A stretch of 64,000 bases of DNA from Cydia pomonella (Eukaryota; Arthropoda; Insecta; Lepidoptera; Tortricidae): assembly GCF_033807575.1 (NCBI RefSeq), contig NC_084729.1:4216001-4280000 (forward strand), given 5' to 3'. Positions within the stretch are counted from its first letter, which is position 1. The number at the start of each line of letters is the position of its first letter. The position numbers were made by a program, and so were the translations under genes. Below, piece by piece: positions 8,871 to 19,910 of this stretch. The notes under the pieces are model-generated. The model was given only the letters and a program-made list of their open reading frames with translations, was not told the DNA's origin and made no database searches.

Positions 8871-9526
8871 GTCGCTCTCACCGCCTTCTGCTGTGAGGAC
8901 CGCTGCTCTCCCGGTACGAGCCGGCGTGTTTTCAGACGCGTTAAGGCTCCCGGTCCCTAGCCACCCTACCCTTCCTGATTCCCGTAGGCCAGTTGAGCCG
9001 GCGTGTTTACAGACGCGTTAAGGCACCTGGAGTACGTACCCTTCCTGACCCCGTAGCCCAGTCGAGCCGGCGCGTTTTCAGACGCGTGAAGGCACCTGGA
9101 GTACGTACCCCTTCCCGATTCCTTATCCCGGTCGTGCCGGCGTGTTTACAGACGCGTGAGGGCACCCGGGGTATCCACCCCTATACTATCTCGCTCCCGT
9201 CACAACCACCCCTTCACTCTTAGGGGATACCGATCCCAAAACTCGCGAGTAGCTTAGGGTCCGCGCCGTCCCGTAATCCTGTTGCTATAAATTAGAATCA
9301 TCCCCCGCGTCGTACCTAGCCTAGGACATCTAGATTTAAGAGGCCTTTATTTTATAATAAACCGGCATAAAAGCCCGCCGATTTGTGTTACAGTATTACC
9401 TTTGGTTTCTTTGTCTCACCCTGCACCCTCTCTCTCCTCTGAGCTAATTAGGAAACCCTTGCTCCCGTCTGGAACAAGGGAGTTGTATGAGGCCACGCCC
9501 GCCCCGGCGAACGTGACCCCATCACA
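8871..9526 (+). repeat. 3' LTR, second segment
   Basis: Continues the LTR from GTCGCTCTCACC to CATCACA. Only one base difference from the 5' LTR was noticed in this part (TTTAG versus TTTGG near 9402). It includes the second copy of the ~70-bp tandem array. Confidence 0.9.
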
Positions 9527-9530
9527 GTTT
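9527..9530. repeat. target-site duplication GTTT, right copy
   Basis: Matches 1619-1622 and closes the Gypsy-like element. Confidence 0.75.
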
Positions 9531-10004
9531 ACTTTTATTTAAATACCTAAAGATATAGAGTATAAGTAAGAATTTTTTGAATAATTTCGATTTAATGCGA
9601 CGACCACAAAATATTCAGACTTACAAATTTAAAACGGTCCGAGTCCGGGCTAAAGTGTTCGACATATCGTATTCTATAGAAAGCATCATGTAATTATCGT
9701 TCCATCATAACACGGACCGGTTCTAGTCATAGTGTTAAATGCCAAGTATTCATAAAAAAAAATGTGTAGATGATGATGCACGGATTGATGAAGAAGATAA
9801 GGGTAGGAATAGGAATCTTGATATCGGTGGTGATGATAAAAACAAAAAAGAAGATGTGTGTATCTATGGCGATAAATCTAAGAATATACATTACGATGAC
9901 AAGAGTGACGCTTACAAAAGCTATTTTAATAATTAATACAGATGATCTCAGGAGTCGTGTGATGATTAAAATTATTGCGATAGTGACAGTGAAGATGAAA
10001 ATAA
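9531..10004. other. no gene recognised
   Basis: AT-rich intergenic sequence with Asp/Lys-rich short frames made of GAT/GAA-type codons, which look compositional rather than coding. Confidence 0.4.
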
Positions 10005-10440
10005 CTTGGAGGATTTAACAACTTAAATCGCCTTTAAGAGCTTACCCTCTGTCGAAAACCTCGGCCAATGGACATATGTATGGAAGGTAGAGTTAAGGAA
10101 TAGAATCTCCATATGCCAAAATGTGTCCGACAAAAAACCATATAGTTGCGCTACAATACCTAGAATACTTGAGAAAAAAATCTAATCATATACAGCGCAC
10201 TTCACTCCGTTAATAACGGCTAGGTTCTTAGCTACTCTAGAGAGATTTGGAACTATTATTTATAGCTGACAGCTGGACACATTTGCAGCAGTTCTGCCTA
10301 TGGAGATTCTATTCCTTGCCTCTACCTTCCATAGACATATGTATTGTATGGACTGACGTTTATCTGACATAGCTATTGGTACGTTACGTACAAATAGCCA
10401 TTTGACGTGCCCCTCCCCCGCAGTTATTAAATCGTCCAAG
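10005..10440. mobile_element. hAT-like MITE, TIR CTTGGAGGATTTAACAA
   Basis: The left end CTTGGAGGATTTAACAA is matched by the right end TTATTAAATCGTCCAAG. Flanks GAAAATAA and GAAAATAC suggest an 8-bp duplication with one mismatch. A second member of the family lies at 37219-37442 and shares the internal phrase TAAGAGCTTACCCCTCTGTCG in opposite orientation. Confidence 0.7.
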
Positions 10441-11011
10441 GAAAATACTGTTAATTCAAAAGAACTCACTTAAAGACAAGAACTTCATAGGAGTCGGTTT
10501 GTTGTTGATGTTGATGATGGCGAAGAATGTCCCGAAGAACTTGGGGGAAAACTCCTCAAAGGACAGCGTTATTGTAATGCTGGAGGTCCCGATCTTCGCG
10601 GAGAAGTCGTTTTGGCTGATCTGTGAAAAGATTAAGTTGAATAATTTGCCGGTCTCAGCCTAGTCGGTTGTGACCCCGCCTACGAAGTAAGAGGTTCAAA
10701 TACTCACCTTTCTCGATTTTCCCTTGCCGCTTTTGACTTGGATTTTTTCGAGGCTAAAACCTAGACAAAAATAGGTATTAGGTAAATAAGCGAAATTAAA
10801 TATCTCAACATTAAGTATCTTTTAGAACTAAATTAAATCATGTTTTCTGTAAAAGTCGCAATATTTTGTGAAACTAAGCCGACCGTCTCTAAGTTTGACC
10901 AGAAATACATTATTAAAATCCGCTGAGTTCTTCATGGCTACGTGGTATATATACAACCCAATGAGCATTCCATTTTTTACCACATAGGTATATCCCATCA
11001 AAAACATGAAT
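10441..11011. other. no gene; possible degenerate tRNA-like SINE head
   Basis: About 10640-10700 resembles the SINE head found elsewhere (CCGGTCTCAGCCTAGTCGGT ... GAGGTTCAAATAC) but is too diverged to call firmly. The rest is AT-rich. Confidence 0.3.
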
Positions 11012-11392
11012 GTGAAATGAGAGCCAAGTTCAATATGAACTACAGGTATATGTGTTGTTGACTTCGCCGACAAATGAATTGAGATTTCTGTGTAGAAAAT
11101 TTTTTTTAGTATGGATTTATTTTACTTGTGGTGCATTCAAGTTCAAGATTTAACGCACATGTTTTATTATATTGGCTTATGTTGTTTTTCACTAATTTGG
11201 TTTGTTGGTAAAAAATTGCCAAGTCACATCTTGAACTTGAATTAAATCCCAAGTAAAATAAATGCAGTAAGTAGTAAAAATATTTTCTACACAGAACTTG
11301 GCACCCATGATCTCAATTCTTTTGTCGGTGAAGTCAACAACAATGCATACTCGATTACTCGTACTTCATATTGAACTTGGCTTTCATTTAAC
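11012..11392. repeat. foldback element with ~160-bp imperfect inverted arms
   Basis: The left arm (AGCCAAGTTCAATATGAACT ... GTTGACTTCGCCGACAAATG ... CAAGTTCAAGAT) is repeated in inverse order on the right (ATCTTGAACTTG ... TTTGTCGGTGAAGTCAACAA ... TATTGAACTTGGCT). No coding capacity. It lies just upstream of the LRR gene promoter. Confidence 0.7.
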
Positions 11393-11594
11393 TCCACAAT
11401 ACATCAACAATATTTAAAACAAAACTATTTACTGTAATGCTTCACAGTTCTCATTTAATATTTATGTTTTTGATAGTATACAACCCTTATCGAGCTTGTT
11501 TACAATAAACTTTATCACTATAAATACAAGTAAGTGCTCAAGGCTCATCATTCTCTTCCGATTGTATCTCAGGTTCAGATGTTCGACGAAGGTG

Positions 11595-11602
11595 TATAAA
11601 AG
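11595..11602 (+). promoter_or_regulatory. candidate TATA box of the LRR gene
   Basis: TATAAAAG lies 54 bases upstream of the proposed ATG at 11656, allowing a start site about 11625. The spacing is typical for a TATA-driven insect gene. Confidence 0.55.
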
Positions 11603-11655
11603 GTCACTTCACAAGTACTGTTTCTATTATGTGATTTATGTGAAAATATTCAACG

Positions 11656-11680
11656 ATGACCACTCTGCGTACAATTCTTG
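11656..11680 (+). CDS. LRR gene exon 1 (signal-peptide start)
   Basis: ATGACCACTCTGCGTACAAT begins the exon, followed by TCTTG and the donor GTAAGT. It ends after one base of codon 9. Confidence 0.7.
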
Positions 11681-14346
11681 GTAAGTTCCTACTTAAATCC
11701 GTACTTTTATTATGATTGCAAAAGTAACTCTGTTACTGCTTCCCACAGTACCTAATGTGGCCGCGAACGTCACTCATTTTATCAAGGAATTGACAGATAC
11801 ATTAGTACAGCACGTAGCAGTAAATAACGTCGAAGGCCGATATGTCATGCTCGCTTCAAAGTGTTTGCTTACGGTGGCGTTGTTGATCGGGTCGCCACTT
11901 TCCCGAAGGTTGAGGGAGGCGATGGCTGAGATTGAGATACGCGTCATACTCGTGAACGGGTGCTGTTTGTGGAGACTGATCGGTTTAAGCTAACACGGGC
12001 TACATGATATGTTACTATTTAACTTTACTTTTGAGTGGCATTAGCGTGAGACACTTCATTCGGTTCTTGTTAATTACTTATATAAGAATTCAAGTCTTGG
12101 AGACCTTTTACATCTCTAATGATACTTTTATTCTTTCTTTATTTCTGCTATAATAGTTATTTACGATACAAGTGCAGACAATAGGAAATTCGCTACGAGT
12201 GGTGATAAATTAAAACATGACCGAAGGGAGTGTTTTAAATCGACACGAGTTGCGAATTACCTATTTGCACGTGTATCATACAACGTTTTGTAGTACATAT
12301 GGCTCTTTAAAGTTTCAACATATGCACTGAAAATGCTCATTCCCGCACGTGTGCGAGAAAGTAGCACCATATGTACTGTAATATATAAATTAATACGATT
12401 ATCAAATAATAGTCACACGTTGGTCACACTCACACCTAAACGAATAAGTATTCGAGATGATTTTAGATCACAGTCGGAAGCTTTTTGACAATGTAAAGTA
12501 GAGAATTTGAAATAGAAGCGGATTGTGAAAGTAAACTTTGTAGCCATAGTAGATTTACTGCCATCTTTCGACACATAATTAAAACTTTTAGAATGCCATT
12601 TGACAATAGCGATAAAAGCTTGTATAAAAAATGCAAATTTGCCAAAAACTTATTACTTGTGAAATTATACAATTTGGGCAGCCCAGCTGAGTTATATGCT
12701 ACACCATTTTATACTATACATAGGTATATTACTATAGCTTAATTTTGGTAAAAGTTTTTCAATGATATAAGTACCGGTCGTAATTTGGGCGCAACTGAAA
12801 TGAGTCGCCGGCGTCGTCGCGCTCCCATACTAAATTTCTATGGGAGCGCTTAATGTGTGTGGTGACCTCGATTGTCTTATGTATTCTGTCAATAATCTAG
12901 TTGAGCGCAAAACCTTTCGATTATTTTAAAACCGGGTTGTAGGAGAACATTTCTATCAAGTTCTTGTCAGATTAATCGGTTAAGAACAATAAAACCAGTT
13001 TCTTCCTATGTGTCTTTGTTTACGTGGCACACCACCGGACTGGCCGGCCGTCTTGTCACTCGTCGGTAATCCGGTTTATTTAGGTTACAATAAAGTTCTT
13101 AATAGGTTACGATAAAGTAAAACGCTTCTTAGCAATAACACCGCCTGTTGTTAACTATCTTAAAGAGTTTTTTAATTTCCTGTCTATTTTTAACTGTATG
13201 GTGCACAAGAAAGAATATTTACTTACTTATTATTGATTTAACAGCATTTTGTTTTATACAATTACCATTACAAAAAGTGCATGCAGAAAAAACGCAAACA
13301 AAAAATACAATCAAAAATAGAACATACAGGAAGGACATGCGTATTTTTTATGCTAGGGAATATGCTAGTCAGTTTGCTCTGGCTCCTACACTAGGCTCAG
13401 CCTGTCTCGTATTATTTACTTATTATTTATTAAGCACTTATTTACCGCTATTTTTAAAACAGGTTGCCAGCCTTGATTACTTACCTATATTTGTTTACCT
13501 TACACAGGTGTCGCGTCTGTGATGATGCTCGCCTTACTCCCAGCTAGCGGCTTCGAGATCATGTTAAGATTCATCCCCGACTACGTTACCTGGGAGAAGT
13601 GCAAAACGCCTGGCTTCTACCAAGGCAGAAGGATCCTCACACCACAAGACGTCAACGCCACAATACTTAACATCTTTGAATGTGAAACGAGTTTAACAGA
13701 AATAAAGTCAAACGATTTCAATGGCCTACCAAACTTAGCTCAAATCTTCTTGCAAAATAATGACATCACGCGCGTAGACCCGAGCGCTTTTCAGACAGTA
13801 CCCAACTTAATGACTCTAGATTTATCTAACAACAAGTTGCGTGAGCCACCCCTATTTGAGTACACTTTCCGACTGTTAGTGCTTAAATTGAGGTCTAATA
13901 AAATCACTGGACTTCACAACCCAAGAACTTTCTCTGCTTGTGCAGGATTATATACACTTGATTTATCAGGAAATTTAATCGAGTATATACACCCGGAAAT
14001 CTTCAGACCATTAAAAGTGTTAATGGAATTACATTTAAACAACAATAAAATAGCGTTTATTCCAAGCAATTTGTTCATTAGTAATCTTTGGATGCTTTAT
14101 CTACATGACAATAGATTTGCTTTTCTGCCAGCGGATTTCGTGTCCGGTCTGAATAACGCTCATGATTTAGATCTACTTTCTTTGTACAACAATCCGTGGA
14201 AATGTGAGTGTTTGCTTGAGGTACTGGCAGAAATACGGATACAGAGAGGTAGGCACTTATTGATTGGGCATTTTGGAGACCCGATAAAGTGCATATTCAA
14301 TGGTATGAAACCGTGTTACAGAGCCACTCCGGCTTTAATGAAATAA
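11656..14346 (+). CDS. secreted leucine-rich-repeat protein (join 11656-11680, 13508-14346)
   Basis: Exon 1 (25 nt) ends in a perfect donor (CTTG|GTAAGT). Exon 2 begins after TTACACAG at 13508. The join is in phase 1 and produces the signal peptide MTTLRTILGVASVMMLALLP, supporting the model. The 287-residue product has about six LRRs (motifs such as LAQIFLQNNDITRVDPSAF, LMTLDLSNNKL and LYTLDLSGNLIEYIHPEIF) and an LRRCT-type cap (NPWKCECLLEVL ... KCIFNGMKPC). No transmembrane segment follows, so it is probably secreted. An AATAAA overlaps the stop codon. LRR proteins of this shape mediate adhesion or ligand binding; the precise ortholog is not recognised. Confidence 0.8.
11749..11993 (+). CDS. 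possible alternative terminal exon of the LRR gene
   Basis: After the pyrimidine-rich acceptor TTACTGCTTCCCACAG, an open stretch joins exon 1 in the correct phase through a 68-bp intron and would give an 89-residue protein with no LRRs (NVAANVTHFIKELTDTLVQH ...). Composition is coding-like, but no family is recognised and the phase match has a one-in-three chance of being accidental. It may be an unrelated relic. Confidence 0.25.
12160..12650. mobile_element. two degraded MITE/foldback relics in the LRR intron
   Basis: 12165-12390 resembles the element copies at 44270-44380 and 52405-52555 (shared phrases GATAAATTAAAACATGACCG and GAATTACCTATTTGCAC). 12465-12645 resembles the foldback at 42370-42755 (ACTGCCATCTTTCGACACAT and AGAATGCCATTTGAC). 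Confidence 0.55.
12651..13507 (+). other. rest of LRR-gene intron
   Basis: AT-rich with no recognised gene. An open stretch after 13148 is low-complexity, and part of it is the pyrimidine-rich 3' end of the intron. Confidence 0.45.
13508..14346 (+). CDS. LRR gene exon 2 (LRR domain and stop)
   Basis: Starts after an AG acceptor and carries the signal-peptide core, the LRRs and the C-terminal cysteine cap. It stops with TAA at 14344-14346. Confidence 0.85.
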
Positions 14347-15761
14347 AACTGAAGATTGGTTATTTAATTTTGTTCTTGCAGACGTATGTTAAATATGTTT
14401 TTTTATATTTTATTTACCATGGCGGGATGCCACTTGAAACTGCACAAAGAGAACCATAATGTTGATATTGTTTATTTATTTTATTTTTTATTTTATTTTA
14501 TTGATAAAAATGTTTACATGACATTACAGTTGAACCAATGCGTCACGAAACTTAAACTAACTAATAATTATAAGTATTAACAATTATAAAACAATAATGG
14601 CACATTAACAAATTAAATTGGGACAGTTGAGCACCTAGCATCCATCAGCAGTTTAACAATTGCTTTACGAGCTCTGCTCTTCAAAGCCAGCGTGTGGTCA
14701 AATAATAACACAAATTATACAATACTATTTAAACTTTTTTTTCTATTTAAACTGTTTTTATTAGTATAAAAATAAATAAATAAAAAATTTCTTTCGGGCA
14801 AAAATAAAAACTAAAAACATGTATTTATTTCAAAAGGATCAATACTGGACAGTTACATGTAAGACACGACGCCGCAAAAAAAGTTTGCCGGATATCTTTT
14901 GTTGTCACTTCTTGTATTGTTGACTGTTTCAACTGGAAGCCCGCCATGGTAAATGAAATGGGGTATAGGTACAATATACGCTAATCAACGAACTGAATAA
15001 TTTTCGGATAATAATAATAATGAACTTCACAGAACTTATTTTTATAGTTATTCAAAACATGATACTGTATCAGTTTTAAGAATGCAGGTCATTAGGTTGT
15101 CAATTTTATCATGCTAGCATACTTAAGACGGTAGATTATAATTAATGGGCGGCTGGCGGATGCAAATTACGTCAAAATAATGTAGGACGATATGGATATG
15201 GATACGACTGCAATCGATTTAAATAAAAATAAAATTTGCACGCCGTAAGTCCGCAGAATTGTGCTGGACTAATTTTTCGATGTAACATTGTGTTAACCAT
15301 AATTCTAGCAAGATACAAACGATTGTCAGGCTACGCACCCAGATGACTGAAATAGATATTTTCATTTGACTTACTAGGACTCCGCCTTCCGCCATGAGGT
15401 ATGATGATGGTTCGCGGGCTGCTCGTGTAGGACGGCATGCTCGGATGTACGTATTCATCTATGCTGTCCTCTGTCAACATTTTATAATATTTGTATGATT
15501 ATTCATAAGTGCTTGTTGACCTACTCGAATAAATAATATTTTGAATCTTGATTCTATAAACATATTATAGGCCATTCCAAACGGGAAATTTTTACGCCAA
15601 TCTGATAAAATTGTGATCAAATCAGGTGGTGTGGACGCATACTCCAATTTGGCTCAACGATTCCACTTTATTCCATTGTATGATTATGACCGATAAAATG
15701 TGCCATTATCAAGCAAAATAGTACTTATTGACCGTTGTAATAACTCAAGACACGAGTGTCT
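14347..15761. other. intergenic, no gene recognised
   Basis: AT-rich DNA. Around 15290-15350 there is a fragment (ACGATTGTCAGGCTACGCACCCAGA) related to the end of the MITE at 22227-22378. Nothing else is identifiable. Confidence 0.4.
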
Positions 15762-15943
15762 TGGTTTTTAAGACAAAACAAGACAATTTTATAATTTTAT
15801 CTCCCTTAATTTTAGACGCTTAATACCCGAAAATATGGAACAAATTCTGGTCGTTTACTTTAACAATAGTAAATGGGACATTCACGAAGAAAAAATTGGG
15901 ATGAGTAAAATTATAAAATTGTTTTGTCTTGTCTTAAAAACGA
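15762..15943. repeat. foldback element, ~30-bp arms
   Basis: AAGACAAAACAAGACAATTT at 15770 is mirrored by AAATTGTTTTGTCTTGTCTT at 15916-15935, with about 105 bp between the arms. Confidence 0.6.
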
Positions 15944-16141
15944 AGAAGAGTACATTGAGTTTTTATTTATTATTTTTACTCTTAATAAAAACGTATTTTC
16001 ACAAGTAAACCCTTGAGTGATTACTCGTATATAGAACTAGCATCGACAGTCGAGTTTATCGATACAGGAACTCCCTACTTGTCAAACAATTTTGCCCCAA
16101 GGATTCATATGTCTGTGGATAAGCCTCGGTTGAGTCGCTAA

Positions 16142-16419
16142 AAAGAGGATTAAGAAGACCAGGAGTGCTCACTCCAGAGCTCTCCTGAGAACCGGAGCTC
16201 TATTTTCAACTCCTACGCTACGCGCCCCTCTACTCTGGTTATAATATTAGCTGAAAATCGTTGAGCATTAGAGTTTCTGTTTGCCGCGACCTCTATTGTC
16301 GAGTAGCAGTACTGAGAGTTCCGCTACTTGACGCTAGATGTAGACTACGAATATAATAATATTTTTGGTAATAAAACCGTTGTATGGAGTGAGCACTCTT
16401 GGTCTTCTTAATTCTCTTT
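16142..16419. mobile_element. MITE with ~34-bp inverted ends (AAGAGGATTAAGAAGACC)
   Basis: The left end AAGAGGATTAAGAAGACCAG ... GTGCTCACTCCA matches the inverted right end TGGAGTGAGCAC ... GGTCTTCTTAATTCTCTT. A second copy is split by a LINE at about 47700-47815 and 50905-51085. Confidence 0.75.
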
Positions 16420-16671
16420 GGTCGCCCGAAGCAGTGGATTTTCCATGATTCCTTTATTTCGTTTAGTGCCATTTTTAGTACAAATCAAGTTTATATAAAA
16501 TTAGTTCAATTCCATTGCCTGAATATAACTGATTAAGTCAACTTACCGGGTATAGCTGAAATCAAAACAAAAACAAAATTAATTAGATATTTTTTCTTCG
16601 AAGAAGCTAGGTAGTTCATACTTTACCTGATAGAAAACAGTGAACAAAACGACATGTCACACAAGATTTTT

Positions 16672-16800
16672 TTTATACTACGTCGGTGGCAAACAAGCCT
16701 GATGGTAAGCAGTCTATGTACGCCTGTAACTCCAGAGGAGGTCTAACAACCCTCCCTCCCCTCGTTGAGCTCTGGCAAAGTTATTTGCAACTTGCAGAGC
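16672..16800 (-). mobile_element. poly(A) SINE fragment (TACTACGTCGGTGGCAAAC family)
   Basis: T-run followed by TACTACGTCGGTGGCAAACA and GTAAGCAGTCTATGTACGCC, the reverse complement of the 3' halves of the copies at 18305-18590 and 31738-32022. An 11-base internal gap removes CATACGGCCCGC. Confidence 0.65.
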
Positions 16801-16882
16801 CCTTGGCTCTACAACAGAACTACACAAACAGTTTTTGAACCCAATCATTAAGACGAAAGAGGAGACTCGCGCGAAATATAAT

Positions 16883-16890
16883 GGCCACGG
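16883..16890. repeat. 8-bp target duplication GCCACGGA, left copy
   Basis: Recurs exactly at 19467-19474, flanking the element between them. Confidence 0.8.
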
Positions 16891-18304
16891 ACAAGGGCGG
16901 ATCCACCGTTGTGGGCACGATGGGCATGCCCACAACCCTAATAGGGTGCCCTATTAATTCCCCGAGTAAAATTATGCCGATTTTTGTTTCGCAGATGCTA
17001 TGGCAGAGGAATCTTTGTAAAAAATTCATTACACAGAGTAGTTAGTTGGCATAACATTGAAACGCGGATTTACTTTTAGTAAATTGATAGTTTGATAACT
17101 GTCACGCTTACCCAAGTCGAAAACAGATCATCTGGTGTTAATTAGAAATTCTCGCCACCACGAGTCCTAATTATTTGTAAAAAATAAAGATTATTTACTT
17201 TTAGCTTATGGAGTCTTAGAAATCTTCAACATTCACAAATATTAGTACAATATTTAAAAATAATCCCAGCTTTTAATTTACAGCTGTAGGAGTTTTTTTA
17301 GCGTAGTTAGTGTAGCGTTTATCTATGTATAAAAAGTGCTCGATAGACATAAATCGTTTGCGATTTTCGATATATTTCCGATCCGAATGTTGTAAGTACC
17401 TACCGCAATTGCTAAATTACTAATTTAACTGTTAGTTACAGTTTAATTAAATTGTCACTTTATTTGAAAATAACTTTAGTCTAGTCAGCAAGTTCAAATT
17501 GTTGAAAAATTTAGATACTGCTTCTAAAAATACATGTGGTACCTCATTAGATTCGGAATAAGTAATGTCTAGAAAAATGTATTCGAAGCGTATATTAGCA
17601 TTAGCACATACACAATTGCAAAAGTTAAAAAAAAAATATTAATGAAAAAATATGGTATTTAGTTTTTAGTCGAATCTTATAAACTATAATACATTTAAGA
17701 AATGAAAATAAAATATTCCTAAAGAAGTGGAAATTTCCAATAAAAAAAAATCCCAAGTACTATAACTCTATTCATTGTAGTTTTCATTTACCGTTGAAAA
17801 TAGCCATGAGTTAGAGAATAATTTATTAAAAAAAAATCTCGTTCTCGTTCGTTCGTTACGTCATCATCGTAAATGTAAACAAAAAAAATGTTCAAATAAT
17901 TGGCGTAAATTATATTTCGGTGCTCTTCTTATACACATAATAAGCAATATCTGGCTATAAAAATAAATAAAAAACACTTTGGTTATAATATTGTTTTATA
18001 TTTAACAATTTTACCCTGATTTTTAACTTTTTGTCAATTTTCACTATTATTCTGAAATTTTACACAAAGAATTAATTTTATAAAAATTTTTGTGACGTGA
18101 TCTTGTTAAGTGTATAAATAAGATGGGCTCCACGAAGCGAAATAATTTTACGCCAAAAAAGTGTTAATTAATTGAAATTGAAAAATCAACCTTTAAAATA
18201 ATATTTAATGTTACTTACTTACTCGCTTTTCCACGCCGCGCGCGCATCCCGAAAATGAGGCGCAGAGGGCTATTTTTAACGTTAAATTAAAACTATAACG
18301 AATA

Positions 18305-18590
18305 GAGCACAGCACAGCGGATGTCATTCCAGATCTAGAGCAGAGCCCAACTGGGGAAGTACCTCCACCTTACAGAAAATCGCAGCCAAATAACACTAGA
18401 CCCTACTCATAGTGTTGTGTTCCTGCCGGTGAGTAAGGTTGCCAGAGCTCAACGAGGGTGGGAGGGGGTTAGGGTCGGCAACGCGCATGTAACTCCTCTG
18501 GAGTTGCAGACGTACATAGGCTACGGATACTGCTTACCATCAGGCAGGCCGTATGCTTGTTTGCCACCGACGTAGTATAAAAAAAAAATA
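18305..18590 (+). mobile_element. poly(A)-ended SINE, near full length
   Basis: Runs from CACAGCGGATGTCATTCCAG to TTGCCACCGACGTAGTATAA plus an A-run. Aligns along its whole length with 31738-32022. Truncated relatives lie at 16672, 26222 and 58196. It sits inside the hAT element. Confidence 0.75.
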
Positions 18591-18641
18591 GAGGTTATAG
18601 TACCTAGAGTTGGATTTTTTATTGGAAATTTTTCTCTTCTT

Positions 18642-18801
18642 TATAGTATTTTTCAAACGGGAAGGGTACGCTGATAGATATCATCTCCATACAATTTATA
18701 TCCTAAAAGCTCCAAATCTCGCAAAATTGTATTGAGATGACAAACAATTTTGCGAGAATGAGAATCTATCAGCATACCCTTCCTGTTTGAAAAATACTAT
18801 A
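18642..18801. mobile_element. TA-flanked MITE with ~40-bp inverted arms
   Basis: TAGTATTTTTCAAACGGGAA ... CGCTGATAGAT is mirrored by ATCTATCAGCATACCCTTCC ... GAAAAATACTA. TA dinucleotides border it, which suggests a Tc1/mariner-type ancestor. Confidence 0.65.
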
Positions 18802-19466
18802 GGAATCTTTTGTTTTCATTTGTTAAACGTTAATAGTTCATGAGATATTGACAAAAAACAAAATACCATATTTTTTATAACTTTTGAATTTTTTTGTGCT
18901 GATAAACGATTAGAATTCGAATTCCTTTTTTCTAGAAATTGTTTCAATTTCAATGAGGTATTTTTCAAGTATTTTTATTTCTATTTTTGACCATTTTGAA
19001 CTTGTCGACTAGACTACTCAACGAAATATTTAAAAAATGTATAAAATATAAAAAAAAGTTATCTACTAATGGTTCCTTAAACGAAAAGATTACTGCCAAA
19101 TGAAATTCATACAATAATTGTTCTGCCAGTGTTCTGCTAATTAACACAAAAGCGAATTGAACGGTATGTGAACCAAGACTAGCAAATGTCGACTAAAAGT
19201 TAGATCTACGAATAAATCCCTCTATGAAACGTTGACCTGCGAAACGTTGTCTGAGAATCGAGTATCTGCGAAAAATTGATAAAGTAGCCCCCTAATAGCC
19301 TTGTGACGTCACACTTTCAGTCTATTGAGATCGGTAGTACGATCGTTTAAGACATGCAAGAGTCATGATTGTTCATGAACGAGTTCGGACTCCGACTCGC
19401 ACTTGACCGATTTTCGGGTGGCTGTGCTGTGACCACAACCTTTTTTGAGGGCTGGATCCGCGCCTG

Positions 19467-19474
19467 GCCACGGA
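19467..19474. repeat. 8-bp target duplication GCCACGGA, right copy
   Basis: Pairs with 16883-16890. Confidence 0.8.
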
Positions 19475-19910
19475 CCTGTTTATATTTTATTTCTACATAT
19501 GAAACTATTGGTCTATTTTTTGTCTATAAGCTTTGATCAAAAATTTTGTGACTGTTTGTTTCTAAATAAATAGAAAAAAATAATAATTTTCAATAATGTT
19601 AATATCCAGAGAGGCAAATGGGGACTACGTTTGTATGGAATTTCTCCTTCCCCTTTCCTCTTAATCACAAAAATACTGATACAATAACTAGTAGAAAGAA
19701 ACTTACGTGGTACAATTTCTGAAAATTAGTACATTATAGTTTATTAGTACATTATGTATTTAACTATTTATGTATAGTTTACTAATATTATTCTCATTTC
19801 ATTTAATATCTTAGATTAGGATTTTTTTATAATATGGACATAAAAGTAAAATATAAAAACACTTACAAAACAATACAAAAGATATAAACACATTATAAAA
19901 AAAGCGGCCA
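19475..19910. other. no gene recognised
   Basis: AT-rich spacer between the hAT element and the next repeat. Confidence 0.4.

Larger units (their letters stand above)
1623..9526 (+). mobile_element. Ty3/Gypsy-like LTR retrotransposon, pol-deleted, with nested non-LTR insertion
   Basis: Two long terminal repeats beginning TGTGATG and ending CATCACA flank an interior with a gag-protease frame. Target duplication is GTTT. The LTRs are almost identical outside an 18-bp length difference near position 1727, so the insertion looks recent. The interior lacks the reverse-transcriptase core and integrase. A 2.6-kb non-LTR element sits in the 3' LTR. This copy must depend on another element for movement. 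Confidence 0.9.
16891..19466. mobile_element. non-autonomous hAT-type element
   Basis: Ends CAAGGGCGGATCCACC and, inverted, CAGGCGCGGATCCAGC, flanked by a perfect 8-bp duplication, the hAT hallmark. The 2.6-kb interior is AT-rich, holds a SINE and a small palindromic MITE, and shows no transposase frame. Confidence 0.78.

Noticed and set aside
9739..9936. Acidic/basic 65-codon open frame
   Set aside because: Composition driven (GAT/AAA-rich), no start context, splice sites or homology.
10634..10715. tRNA-like segment with A-box and B-box resemblance
   Set aside because: It resembles the SINE head of other copies and does not fold into a complete cloverleaf, so it is not called as a tRNA gene.
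13148..13522. 124-codon frame upstream of the LRR exon
   Set aside because: Low-complexity hydrophobic reading of AT-rich intron; it ends at the acceptor, and the phase-matched exon 1 gives a better signal peptide.
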